Below are positions 1-7,805 of a DNA stretch of 32,768 bases, piece by piece. Each line of letters starts with the position of its first letter. Positions within the stretch are counted from its first letter, which is position 1. Location: the IMG/VR virus record IMGVR_UViG_3300009149_007658, positions 1 to 32,768 of that record, one strand, 5' to 3'. The notes under the pieces are model-generated. The model ran no database searches and was not told the DNA's origin. It was given only the letters and a program-made list of their open reading frames with translations. This stretch comes from a virus. Position numbers and translations under genes: made by a program.

Positions 1-1
1 A

Positions 2-1600
2 AAGAAGGCGAAGCCTGCTCGTGAAGTGACGTTTTATGGTGGGTATGATCTTGACACTAACATGCAAGAGAATTTTGAGAGAACAGCCAAAAAACTTGTA
101 GGAACAACGGATGTTGAAAAAATAGTGGCTGCAACAGGAGCTCCGGATGGGGCCACCGTTGAAATAAAAGTTAGGGAAGATAGCCTAGCGATTGAGTATG
201 CCACTAAGGAAATATCTAATGCACAAAGAACCATTATTAAAGATGAAAAAGGTCGCACCTATATTGAGAATGATTCTTTTTTCCTTGAGGCGTCAGCTCA
301 GGATAAAGGATTGGGCACTAAGACTTTGAAGCGTCAGGTTGATGCCGCTGCAAAGTTGGGAATTGATAGAATAGAGACGTACGGCGCAGGCGGCGCCGGT
401 GAGGCCACAAATGGATATTACACATGGCCCAGATTAGGGTATGACGCAAAAATACCCGACGCGCCAAGGTTTACGGGGGATCGCGGCGATAGCAAGATGC
501 TATCAGATTTAATGAAGACGGATAAGGGCCGGAAGGAATGGAAACGTAACGGTAGGTCCCTGAGAATGGAATTTGACCTCAAAGATGGTTCACGCTCGCG
601 AAAGGTTTTGGATGCATATGTCGAAAAAAGATTCGGAAAACCCACCAATAATGACGGACGAGGACGACAAGATTCTGGACAATATTTGGGACGAGATCGA
701 CTGATCCACAACACCGCCTGGAAGTTTCTCGGCGATGCCGATAAACTCAAGGAATTTATCGCGTGGCTGAAAACACAATCCACGATATCAATCCTTGCCA
801 ATACGGGCAAGCAACTCACCGATGAGCAGTGGCTGGATGGCTACATCCAGCAGACGTACAAAGAAGGGATGGGAGCCGCGTTCGATGCGGTTCGGAAACC
901 AGAACTTGAATCCAGGATGGATTTTTACGCAGGAACAAAAAAAGAATTCCTTCAACAAAGTTTTAATAATCCCGCATCAGTTGAGCGGGTGCAATTGTTG
1001 GCGGGGCGGGCGTTTAGTGATCTCCAGGGGATCACCGAAGCGATGGCCACGCAAATGCGGCGGACATTGGTAGACGGGTTTATAAAGGGAGAGAGTCCGT
1101 GGGATATCGCAAGGCGCCTTCGGCAGGACGTCGACGGGATAGGCAGGGTGCGCGCCGAGATGCTGGCGCGAACCGAAGTCATACGAGCCCACAACGAGGG
1201 CCAACTGACCGCGATGGAAAACATGGGTGTCGAGGAGGTTGGGGTTGCTGTGGAGTGGAGTACGAGTGGGCTTGGGGTGACGGCGAAGGGGAACCAGAGC
1301 CCCTGTAAATTATGCGTCCCGCTAAAGGGGATGGTACTGCCAATCAAGGAAGCGCGGGGGATGCTCCCGCGTCACCCTAACTGCATGTGTTCATGGATAC
1401 CTGCAAACGTAGGCGAATCGGAAGAGGGTCAGAAAAAAACTCAAGGCAGGATTCAAAGCGCTATCCAGGATTCACTCCGGGCAGAGAGACCCAAATCGAA
1501 GATGAAAATGGCCGAGCGAAGACGTAGGACAAAATGGCAGGGCGGGACACGACGAATAGGCAAAAAACGACCCAAGAGTATTATCAAGCCCCAATCATGA
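2..1600 (+). CDS. Minor head protein, SPP1 gp7/Mu gpF-like, with GNAT-like N-terminal region (5' partial)
   Basis: The frame is open from the first bases, so the true start lies upstream; the first internal start is GTG at 26. Residues here count from that GTG. Residues about 340-470 form the phage Mu F/SPP1 gp7 head-morphogenesis domain: a helical stretch with RTEVIRAHNEGQ, then SPCKLCVPLKG and LPRHPNCMC, the usual Cys/His cluster near the C-terminus. Members sit inside the procapsid near the portal and assist head assembly or DNA ejection. Residues about 80-145 look like an acetyltransferase core, with QDKGLG resembling GNAT motif A and NGYYTWPRLGY resembling the late strand and helix. Whether that region is catalytic cannot be judged. 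The C-terminus is Lys/Arg-rich. The stop overlaps the next ATG (ATGA). The gp7-like call is firm and the GNAT-like call is moderate. Confidence 0.85.
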   Translation, partial: KKAKPAREVTFYGGYDLDTNMQENFERTAKKLVGTTDVEKIVAATGAPDGATVEIKVREDSLAIEYATKEISNAQRTIIKDEKGRTYIENDSFFLEASAQDKGLGTKTLKRQVDAAAKLGIDRIETYGAGGAGEATNGYYTWPRLGYDAKIPDAPRFTGDRGDSKMLSDLMKTDKGRKEWKRNGRSLRMEFDLKDGSRSRKVLDAYVEKRFGKPTNNDGRGRQDSGQYLGRDRLIHNTAWKFLGDADKLKEFIAWLKTQSTISILANTGKQLTDEQWLDGYIQQTYKEGMGAAFDAVRKPELESRMDFYAGTKKEFLQQSFNNPASVERVQLLAGRAFSDLQGITEAMATQMRRTLVDGFIKGESPWDIARRLRQDVDGIGRVRAEMLARTEVIRAHNEGQLTAMENMGVEEVGVAVEWSTSGLGVTAKGNQSPCKLCVPLKGMVLPIKEARGMLPRHPNCMCSWIPANVGESEEGQKKTQGRIQSAIQDSLRAERPKSKMKMAERRRRTKWQGGTRRIGKKRPKSIIKPQS

Positions 1601-1848
1601 TTGAATCGGATCTCACCCCCACTGAGCAGCGGATACTAAGCCTCCTGGGCGATCAGCGGGACCATTCCAAAAAAGAACTACTCGCCGCCATAGGTGATTT
1701 CACGGATTGCAATACTTTGCGAGTCCATATTTCGAGACTTCGGAAGAAGATCTCAAACGGTTACGATCTGTTCTGCAGCCGAACTGACAACGGCTGCGTC
1801 TACCGTCTAGTGCGAAATCTCGCATCTGCTAACGACGGCCGTGCGTAA
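1597..1848 (+). CDS. Small winged-helix (OmpR C-terminal-like) DNA-binding protein
   Basis: This 83-residue protein starts at the ATG that overlaps the previous stop as ATGA; the frame also extends upstream, but that part overlaps the head gene. LTPTEQRILSLLGD, then a helix with KKELL, then NTLRVHISRLRKKI and a terminal hairpin NGCVYRLV match the winged-helix fold of OmpR/PhoB effector domains (Trans_reg_C), here without any receiver domain. The RVHISRLRKK segment would be the recognition helix. It lies between the minor head gene and the DUF2213 gene, an odd place for a transcription factor. It may regulate late genes, or it may be a small DNA-binding virion protein. The fold call is reasonable and the role is unknown. 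Confidence 0.7.
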   Translation: MIESDLTPTEQRILSLLGDQRDHSKKELLAAIGDFTDCNTLRVHISRLRKKISNGYDLFCSRTDNGCVYRLVRNLASANDGRA

Positions 1849-1910
1849 CTGAATTAATTCCACCTCATCCGTTTGATGTATTGTGGGTGTTACCCTAAAC
1901 TCGTCCCACT

Positions 1911-2993
1911 ATGATACTCGAACAATTCACATCGAATCTCGGAATCGTCCGACGCGAGACTCTAAACAAAAAGGAGTATCTCGTCGCGGCGGTGAATATG
2001 ATTGTGCCCGGGGTTCTGAACGGTTCCCAGGGTCCACTTCTTTATCCAATGGAAGAGATTCGTAAAGATTATGATGCGTGGAACGGCATCCCGCTGGTTC
2101 GTAATCATCCTTCTGATAAAAGCGGAAATCCCGTTTCTGCGCGTTCGCCCGTTATCCTCCGAGAATTTGGCCTGGGCCAAGTTTTCAATTCTCGTATTGG
2201 GGATTCGCTCGGCGCCGAGGCTTGGTTTGATATTGATCAGGTCCGAAAACTGGACCCGGATCTTCTGACTCGCCTAGAATCCGGCAAGCCTGTGGAAGTA
2301 TCGACCGGTTTGTTCACGGATAATATTCCGGTGAAAAACGGCGACAATGCGATCCATAACGGGACACCGTACGTCGCGGTTGCGCGGAACTACCGACCTG
2401 ACCACTTGGCCATCCTGCCCGATAAGAAGGGCGCGTGCTCAAACGATCATGGCTGCGGCGTTAACCTCAATGAGGAAGAGTACGAAGAATCCAGTGAAGA
2501 GTTGATCGAAAACAGCAAGCCTTGGTACGAAAACAGCAAGCCTTGGTACGAACTGGTTTCGAACAAGTGCGGTTGTTGTGATGATCGTCAATGGTTTTTG
2601 AAAGTGGCCGAGTCACCGGCCATGAATCACTCAGGCGGGCACGGCAAAAAATCCAAAGGCGGCGGCGCGGCAAAGGGCGGCGCTAAAATGACGCCCCTGC
2701 AGAAAAAATTAAACGATAATTTTGTAGGTATGATCGACAAAACCCTCGACGGACGGATGTCAGAAGCAAGTGAAGATAAACTTTTGGGCATTCGCGACGC
2801 GGTCGAGAAGCGATTATACACATCCAAGGAATATCAAGCTGTACAGAAGATTAAGCGGGAATCTGAGAAATCATTCTTAGGAAATAGCGATTGGGCGAAT
2901 CTTATACCAAATGAAGGCTCCTGTGGAGCTGATTGTGAATGTGAATCCTGTGACAAAAAATCGCGGGACGATGTGCCCGTCCTAATTGTGTAG
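1911..2993 (+). CDS. DUF2213 family phage protein, putative head maturation protease, with extended C-terminal region
   Basis: Residues 1-180 match the DUF2213 family found between portal or minor head and capsid genes, with VPGVLNGSQGPLLYPMEEI, WNGIPLVRNHPSD, ESGKPVEVSTGLF and YRPDHLAILPDKKGACS. This family is often proposed to be a capsid maturation protease. I see no catalytic residues I can assign with certainty. The remainder is unusual: an exact 21-bp in-frame duplication (repeating ENSKPWY), a CGCC cluster, the tag NHSGGHGKKSK at residues 239-249, a helical segment and a Cys-rich tail. The tag recurs in two other small proteins of this window. No clear Shine-Dalgarno precedes ATG 1911, unlike most neighbours. 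Confidence 0.8.
   Translation: MILEQFTSNLGIVRRETLNKKEYLVAAVNMIVPGVLNGSQGPLLYPMEEIRKDYDAWNGIPLVRNHPSDKSGNPVSARSPVILREFGLGQVFNSRIGDSLGAEAWFDIDQVRKLDPDLLTRLESGKPVEVSTGLFTDNIPVKNGDNAIHNGTPYVAVARNYRPDHLAILPDKKGACSNDHGCGVNLNEEEYEESSEELIENSKPWYENSKPWYELVSNKCGCCDDRQWFLKVAESPAMNHSGGHGKKSKGGGAAKGGAKMTPLQKKLNDNFVGMIDKTLDGRMSEASEDKLLGIRDAVEKRLYTSKEYQAVQKIKRESEKSFLGNSDWANLIPNEGSCGADCECESCDKKSRDDVPVLIV
2508..2549 (+). repeat. Exact 21-bp tandem duplication inside the DUF2213 gene
   Basis: Two identical 21-bp units, 2508-2528 and 2529-2549, encode the heptapeptide ENSKPWY twice in frame. Perfect identity, including silent positions, suggests a recent slippage or duplication event. Confidence 0.95.
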
Positions 2994-3033
2994 GACGGGT
3001 GGGAAGTTTATGTCAATAAAGGAGCCATCAATA

Positions 3034-3744
3034 ATGGCATTGTCCACTGAACAAAAGAACGAAATCGTTGATAGACTCATCGACAATGAGGGGATTAGCG
3101 TAGCAGGCCCCTGGGTCGAGGCTGATCGGGAAGCTTTGGACACCTTGCCGCAGACGAAGCTTGTGGCGTTGAATTCGCAGCGCATTTTGACCGTCAATGC
3201 TATTATGCTGGCAGGTAATGGACACGGCGGCGCGGGTGGCACGGCTGCCCATGGGGAAAGCAAAGGCAAGACCGGAGAGAAAAAGACTGACGCCGGTTAT
3301 GACGATGACGACGATGACGACGATGACGCCCCGAAGGCCAAATCCAAAAAAGTCAAGGTCCCCGCATTTCTGAAAAACCAAAACGGAGGAGGAGACGTGA
3401 CCCAAAACCAACCACAAACGGCGGACCAGTGGCTCGCCGCAGCGCCGCCCGAAGTTCGTTCGGTAGTCAACAACGCAATGGCATTCGAGCAACGCCAGAA
3501 GGATGAACTTGTCACTCGCATTACGGCGAATGAAAACAACCAATTCACGGATGAGTTCCTGAGCGACCAATCCGTCGAAGTTTTGCAGGGCATGGCAAGC
3601 CTCGCGACGAACGAAGATGACGCGCAACCGGCTGGCGTGCTGATCAAAAACTACGCAGGCGTGCCAGGGTATGTTCAAAATCAAGGCGCTGACTTTGCGA
3701 ACGAAGACGCCGATATGGTCCCCGAAGAAATGGACTGGAGCTAA
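3034..3744 (+). CDS. Acidic scaffold-like protein upstream of the capsid gene
   Basis: The ATG at 3034 has AAAGGAG nine bases upstream; two earlier in-frame starts (2986, 3010) lack a comparable site. The 236-residue product has an N-terminal helical domain (STEQKNEIVDRLIDNE), a Gly/His/Lys-rich linker, a run of nine aspartates, a basic patch (KAKSKKVKV) and a C-terminal helical domain (PPEVRSVVNNAMAFEQRQKDELVTRI, continuing to a TANENN segment). The C-terminal pattern resembles the terminal region of some DUF2213-linked proteins, so this may be a separated partner domain. Position, charge and helix content fit a scaffolding or assembly role, but no catalytic motif is seen. The gene is real; the function is inferred from context. 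Confidence 0.6.
   Translation: MALSTEQKNEIVDRLIDNEGISVAGPWVEADREALDTLPQTKLVALNSQRILTVNAIMLAGNGHGGAGGTAAHGESKGKTGEKKTDAGYDDDDDDDDDAPKAKSKKVKVPAFLKNQNGGGDVTQNQPQTADQWLAAAPPEVRSVVNNAMAFEQRQKDELVTRITANENNQFTDEFLSDQSVEVLQGMASLATNEDDAQPAGVLIKNYAGVPGYVQNQGADFANEDADMVPEEMDWS
3299..3330 (+). repeat. GAY-repeat tract encoding poly-aspartate
   Basis: A run of GAC/GAT codons encodes nine consecutive Asp residues inside the scaffold-like protein and is followed at once by a Lys-rich stretch. Mixed codon use suggests that selection keeps the acidic run. Confidence 0.85.
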
Positions 3745-3807
3745 CACCCAGTTCTGTTTAGGCCTCGTAATATACCACATCGAAAATAATTACGGAGATA
3801 AGTTGTA

Positions 3808-4281
3808 ATGTCAACGCATAACAAGATCGTCATCAGTGGAGCCCCAGCTGGGCGATTCCTTGAAGGGATCATTACTGATACGTCTGTACCCGGCACCGTT
3901 ATGGAAATCGTTCCGGCGACGGAACCGATTGCGGGCAAGCATAGCTGGCGTGCGGCCACGCCTGCGTCGGACGGTGATCAAATCATGATCGCCGTTTTGC
4001 TCGAGAATTGGAAGCTCGGCAAGACGAAAACGGACGCGCACGTCGCAAGTGAATATTGCTCTCTTTACGTTCCGAGCAACGGCGACGAACTTCAGGTCCT
4101 GTTGCAGAATCAAGCGGGGACGGCTGATGCCTTCGCCATTGGCGATAAGCTCATCGTCGATACGCTCGGCCTTGTCATTGCAACGTCGGGAACTCCCGAA
4201 AGCGAGCCGTTCGTTGTTGCTGAGACTTTGGCGGCTATCACTGCCGATACCCACTGTCATGTTTTTTACACCGGCCACTAA
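3808..4281 (+). CDS. Putative capsid decoration protein
   Basis: The product has 157 residues and starts at an ATG preceded by ACGGAGATAAG. It is rich in Gly, Ala, Thr and Val with few helices predicted by eye. The pattern is short beta-strand segments such as GRFLEGIITDTSVPGTVMEI, LQVLLQNQAGTADAFAIGDKLIV and a VVAETL segment. Lambda gpD- and SHP-type decoration proteins have similar size and composition and are usually encoded directly before the major capsid gene, as here. No diagnostic motif was recognised, so the call rests on size, composition and position. Confidence 0.55.
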   Translation: MSTHNKIVISGAPAGRFLEGIITDTSVPGTVMEIVPATEPIAGKHSWRAATPASDGDQIMIAVLLENWKLGKTKTDAHVASEYCSLYVPSNGDELQVLLQNQAGTADAFAIGDKLIVDTLGLVIATSGTPESEPFVVAETLAAITADTHCHVFYTGH

Positions 4282-4338
4282 ACTGGCGGCCTGATCGACG
4301 ATGCCAAAGGAAACTAAAATTTCAAGGAGATACCACTG

Positions 4339-5562
4339 ATGTTTGTTGCCCCACAAGATTTTATTCTCAACGGCAAAGGCCACGGCCCGGTGGGCGAGAT
4401 GGTTGCCGATGTGCGATACGACACGGGACTCATGCGTCCGTTCTTCGATGCCAAGGGGAACAACTGCGTCTTGGTAAACACCGGACGGCAGGAGACGAAG
4501 CGGAACAATAATGGCGAACTCATTGTGAATGCCGGTGGCATTCCGAAAAGGTTCCCCATTTTCGAGAAGCGGCTTGTTCCCGATTTGATCATGAATCATG
4601 GCATGTCCAAATTGGTCAACAATGCCACCGTCCTTACCAAGGAACAGTGGATCACCTTGTCCACTATCGTTCGCCTCGCGTTCCGTGAACGCTTGCGGGC
4701 CTGGTCCGACCTGATGAGCGCGAGCTCGTTCGGCGGGTTCGACGGTATGAGCACCATGGTGCTCGAATACCAAACGATGAGCGACCCCGGTGAAGCCGTT
4801 GTCGATTTTGACGGTATGACCGAAGGCCGCTCCGATCAGCCCCTGTTCAAGCTGGAAGGCTTGCCCATGCCGATCACCCACTCGGACTTCTGGTTCCCCG
4901 AGCGGTTGTTGGCCATCTCGCGAAAGAACGGAACTCCGCTGAACACTCGTATGGCGGAAGCGGCGGGACGCAGGGTTGCTGAAAGCGTCGAGAAGACGCT
5001 CATCGGCATGATCACGGGTCCGACTCTCGGTAACGCCGCGAGCGGAACTGCAGGCCTCGCCTACGGTCGCGCGGGTAGTGTGTATGGATACACCAACCAC
5101 CCGGCGCGTATTACGAAGACTGACCTCACGGCACCGACGGCTGGCGGCTGGACCGCACAAACGACCGTCGGCGATGTTCTGGCCATCTTGGATCTCCTAC
5201 GAGCCAAGAAGTTTTACGGTCCGTTCATGGTGTACCATTCAACCGATTGGGACACTTACCTCGATGACGATTACTCAACGGCGGCCGACGCGGGTAGCAA
5301 AACCCTGCGTAACCGAATCCGAGAAATCGATGAGATTCGGGACGTACGACGCCTTGATTTCCTCACCAACACGTTCACCTTGTTGGTGGTTTCGATGACT
5401 TCCGAGGTAGTGCAAGCTGTCAACGGAATGGACATCAACACCGTTCAATGGCCGTCCATGGGCGGAATGCGGACGAACTTCAAAGTCATGGCGATTCAGG
5501 TTCCGCTGATCACGCCTGACTATGATGACAATTGTGGCATCTGTCACGCCACGACAGCCTAG
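4339..5562 (+). CDS. Major capsid protein (HK97 fold, encapsulin/linocin-like)
   Basis: This 407-residue protein builds the icosahedral shell. Segments such as RLRAWSDLMSASSFGGFDG, LEYQTMSDPGEAVVDFDGM and LPMPITHSDFWF are typical of encapsulin-like phage capsid proteins. The C-terminal part (TFTLLVVSMTSEVVQAVNGM, then VQWPSMGGMRTNFKVMAIQV) fits the A-domain and spine strands. A good Shine-Dalgarno (AAGGAGA) precedes the start. I see no long N-terminal delta domain, so a separate scaffold is plausible; the acidic protein two genes upstream is a candidate. A strong terminator follows, as is common after highly expressed capsid genes. Confidence 0.9.
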   Translation: MFVAPQDFILNGKGHGPVGEMVADVRYDTGLMRPFFDAKGNNCVLVNTGRQETKRNNNGELIVNAGGIPKRFPIFEKRLVPDLIMNHGMSKLVNNATVLTKEQWITLSTIVRLAFRERLRAWSDLMSASSFGGFDGMSTMVLEYQTMSDPGEAVVDFDGMTEGRSDQPLFKLEGLPMPITHSDFWFPERLLAISRKNGTPLNTRMAEAAGRRVAESVEKTLIGMITGPTLGNAASGTAGLAYGRAGSVYGYTNHPARITKTDLTAPTAGGWTAQTTVGDVLAILDLLRAKKFYGPFMVYHSTDWDTYLDDDYSTAADAGSKTLRNRIREIDEIRDVRRLDFLTNTFTLLVVSMTSEVVQAVNGMDINTVQWPSMGGMRTNFKVMAIQVPLITPDYDDNCGICHATTA

Positions 5563-5582
5563 ACGTAAGGTCTAGGATTTAT

Positions 5583-5648
5583 GGCGCCTGGGTGGTGGAT
5601 GCAGGCTTCGGCTTGCTAGACGCCACCCCGGGCGCCTCCATTTTTATT
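5583..5648 (+). terminator. Hairpin terminator after the capsid gene
   Basis: An outer stem pairs GGCGCC (5583-5588) with GGCGCC (5631-5636). It continues with GGGTGG (5590-5595) against CCACCC (5623-5628). Inside is a 6-bp hairpin (5601-5616) closed by a TTCG tetraloop. A T-rich tract (5641-5648) follows. It would separate the capsid transcript from the downstream neck and tail genes. Confidence 0.8.
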
Positions 5649-5668
5649 GATTTTACCGGAGCGAGATT

Positions 5669-6175
5669 ATGCCTGAAATGTTGAAATTTAAGTTGCTTCG
5701 CGGTAGTCACCAGCAATCCGTGCCTACCGGCGCGGGTTGTCCACCTTGTGAAGGAACCGGCAAAACCGAGGGCGGTCGGTATTGTCGCCCTTGTAAAGGC
5801 CTGGGCAAAGAGCTGAGAACGACGACCCACAATTCAAATGACGAAACGGATATAGTCGAAAACTATATCGACCTTGAGGCAAGGTTCGGGAGTGAAAAAT
5901 TCCAGAATCTTACTCGAATGGTCCCAACGCCAGGGAACGCGGCTATCCTGGCGGAGCTTGATGCTTTGAAGGCGGAAAACGAGAAGCTAAGGACGGGCGG
6001 CGGCGATCCCGTTAAAGAGAGCCTCGACCTCAGGTCAAAGTCAGACGCAGAGCTGTTAGATTTAGCTGCAAAATTTAACCCACCAGTGGATTTGTTTGAC
6101 GTGGAAAGCCGCGAGGGCATCATTAACGCGATTGAGTTTGCCTTGGACTCCTTTGGGGATACCCGTGGCGATTAG
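5669..6175 (+). CDS. Small post-capsid head protein carrying a DnaJ-type zinc motif and a HeH/SAP-like C-terminus
   Basis: The start MPEMLKFKLLRGSH and the later NYIDLEARFGSEKFQNLTRM resemble a small protein family often found after capsid genes, in which these two parts are nearly adjacent. Here about 50 residues intervene, containing two CxxCxGxG knuckles (C24, C27 and C39, C42), the pattern of DnaJ zinc fingers. A short coiled coil (AELDALKAENEKLR) follows. The C-terminal segment (SDAELLDLAAKFN through REGIINAIEFAL) looks like a HeH/SAP-type helix-extended-helix. The zinc module probably binds one Zn ion. Its role is unknown; a chaperone-like or nucleic-acid contact in the head is possible. 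Confidence 0.65.
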   Translation: MPEMLKFKLLRGSHQQSVPTGAGCPPCEGTGKTEGGRYCRPCKGLGKELRTTTHNSNDETDIVENYIDLEARFGSEKFQNLTRMVPTPGNAAILAELDALKAENEKLRTGGGDPVKESLDLRSKSDAELLDLAAKFNPPVDLFDVESREGIINAIEFALDSFGDTRGD

Positions 6176-6611
6176 GACAAATGAAGCCCTTGTCAAGGCC
6201 ATCTTGATCGAGGGCAAACAATACGATAATAAAAATAACCCGTCGTTGACGGCATTCATCGCGACGGCCAATTCGTTGGTCGAAGCGGTGGCCACGGCTG
6301 ATACTGATAGCATCCTAAGTTCTACGGATTTGGAACTTGTCGAGCGTTGGTTATCAGCCCATTTTTATGGCCATTCTGACCAGTTCAAGCAGAACAAGAG
6401 TACGGGCGGCGCTTCGGGCGGATTCCAAGGTCAAACCGCAATGGTACTCAACTCGACCCAATACGGCCAAACGGCTCTTCTTCTTGACCGGACGGGGGAG
6501 CTCGCTAAGCTGTCGAAGCAGGCCGTTGAAGGCAAAAAGACGGCGGGGATGGTTTGGTTGGGAACCCGGTATAAAAATGATGAGAGCGAAAGGACTGGCG
6601 ATCAAGCATGA
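6165..6611 (+). CDS. Head-tail adaptor (gp6/gp15-like connector)
   Basis: I take the GTG at 6165 as the start, overlapping the previous stop, because the upstream in-frame part runs through the preceding gene. The 148-residue product has the helical layout of connector adaptors: LTAFIATANSLVEAVATA, then LELVERWLSAHFYGH, then a loop and TQYGQTALLLDRTGELAKL with the end segment MVWLGTRY. Such proteins form a ring under the portal and begin the neck. The stop overlaps the next start (ATGA). Family recognition is by pattern and position. Confidence 0.7.
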   Translation: MAIRTNEALVKAILIEGKQYDNKNNPSLTAFIATANSLVEAVATADTDSILSSTDLELVERWLSAHFYGHSDQFKQNKSTGGASGGFQGQTAMVLNSTQYGQTALLLDRTGELAKLSKQAVEGKKTAGMVWLGTRYKNDESERTGDQA

Positions 6612-6985
6612 ATATAATTAAAAACCATCGTGAGATTGAACAGACCAGAAACGCACTATCAATGGTTACCGAAAACCATTCAGGTGGCCATGGGAAGAAA
6701 TCCAAAAGCGGCGCTAAGAAACGTACGAATATCGTGGCCGGCGATGTGGACAAGATGCTAGATTTCGCCGATAAGAATAATGTTGAAGTCGGCATAGGCC
6801 GGGCGCCTTCCGGGATTAAATCATTGGTAGTTTACGGCGAGAGTCAGGTCGCGTCAGGCTCCGGGGTGAACATCCCGGGCAACAAAGATTTCAAAGGATT
6901 AGCCACTAAAATGGCTAAGATGGGCAAAGGATTGACGGTAGATATCAAGGGCGGTAACGCCCACATTGTAAAATACAAAGACTAA
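6608..6985 (+). CDS. Unknown small protein with NHSGGHGKKSK tag (inserted between neck genes)
   Basis: This 125-residue protein starts at an ATGA overlap with the adaptor gene. After a short N-terminus comes NHSGGHGKKSK (6674-6706), the same tag as in the DUF2213 protein and in the gene at 7802. The rest is a compact alpha/beta-looking domain with MLDFADKNNVEVGIG, IKSLVVYGESQVASG and GLTVDIKGGNAHIVKY. I do not recognise the family. It sits between adaptor and head-closure genes, which are normally adjacent, so it looks like an accessory (moron-like) insertion kept in tight translational coupling. Confidence 0.6.
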   Translation: MNIIKNHREIEQTRNALSMVTENHSGGHGKKSKSGAKKRTNIVAGDVDKMLDFADKNNVEVGIGRAPSGIKSLVVYGESQVASGSGVNIPGNKDFKGLATKMAKMGKGLTVDIKGGNAHIVKYKD

Positions 6986-7362
6986 TGCCTCCAGTCGAAC
7001 GCGATAGCCTATATCAGAAAGCTGTCCTATGGGCGGCCAACGGCACTATCAGCCGATACGGCGAAAAGGAAGTCAGTGCGGCGGTTGAAATCGACGCGAG
7101 ATGGGAAGAGGGACTCACACGCACAATCAACGAGGACGGCACCCCGTCCTCGTCAAGTGGCACCGTTCACGTAGACCAAGCCATTGCTGAGGGCAGTATT
7201 ATGTGGCTCGGCAAGCTTGCGGATTTACCGAATCCGATAACGGAAAGCACGGGCCTCGCTGAAGTCGTCGGGGCCAATGAAATGACTGATATTTCGGGGC
7301 GGGATATTAAGCGGGATGTTCAGGTTCAGAAGTTTCGTGGCACATTACCAACGGTGAGCTGA
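6985..7362 (+). CDS. Head closure protein (putative)
   Basis: The 125-residue product starts at TAATG, overlapping the upstream stop by one base. Segments RDSLYQKAVLWAANG, AVEIDARWEEGL, GTVHVDQAIAEGSIMWLG and GRDIKRDVQVQKFRGTLP match the beta-rich pattern of small phage head-closure or stopper proteins that follow the adaptor. These seal the portal channel after packaging. The stop overlaps the next start (TGATG). Identification is by sequence pattern and gene order, without a named family. Confidence 0.6.
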   Translation: MPPVERDSLYQKAVLWAANGTISRYGEKEVSAAVEIDARWEEGLTRTINEDGTPSSSSGTVHVDQAIAEGSIMWLGKLADLPNPITESTGLAEVVGANEMTDISGRDIKRDVQVQKFRGTLPTVS

Positions 7363-7805
7363 TGCCAACGGTCGAGGGTCTGACAGAGCTTCAAGCTACG
7401 CTTCGTGGTATGTTGCTCACAGGTCCGGCCAAGCGGGTAATCCAGGTTGGATTTTCACAAAGATACGCGTTGGTTGTTCACGAGGACATGAACGCGAATC
7501 ACCCAGTCGGACAAGCTAAATATTTAGAGGAACCCACTAAAACTCACCTCGGTGAGTTTAAGAGGATCCTTAGGGAAGTATACAAATCGGCGTCGAGGAG
7601 CGGGTCGTATGCAGCCGGGTTGGAGAAGGCGTTGCTAGTGGTTGGCCGCCGGCTTCAACGGGAAGCGCAGTTGTTGGTTCCAGTGGACACCTCAGCATTG
7701 AAGGCTTCGGCTTATACGGCGGTTGAAATGGATGCGAACGCGGCGGCGCAGGAGGCTTTTGTTAAATCCGAGGTGATACGGTTGGCGGGTGGGAAAAAGA
7801 AATGA
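7362..7805 (+). CDS. Tail completion/neck protein, HK97 gp10-like
   Basis: This 147-residue protein fits the HK97 gp10-like group: an N-terminal strand and helix (VEGLTELQATLRGML), a YALVVHEDMNANHPVGQAKYL-type segment, a central helix (GLEKALLVVGRRLQREAQLL) and the characteristic VPVDTSALKASAYTAVE. Members act at the head-tail joint. Gene order (adaptor, closure, gp10-like, terminator) supports this. It ends in a Lys-rich tail and overlaps the next gene by ATGA. Confidence 0.8.
   Translation: MPTVEGLTELQATLRGMLLTGPAKRVIQVGFSQRYALVVHEDMNANHPVGQAKYLEEPTKTHLGEFKRILREVYKSASRSGSYAAGLEKALLVVGRRLQREAQLLVPVDTSALKASAYTAVEMDANAAAQEAFVKSEVIRLAGGKKK

Noticed and set aside
3028-3780. Minus-strand open frame with Val/Ile repeats opposite the scaffold-like gene
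   Set aside because: The Val/Ile run is simply the complement of the GAY codons of the poly-Asp tract.
3811-5160. Long minus-strand open frame of about 449 codons opposite the decoration and capsid genes
   Set aside because: It lies opposite two genes with clear structural identity and start signals; its sequence is low in recognisable patterns and it has no convincing ribosome site. Antisense openness is common in this codon usage.
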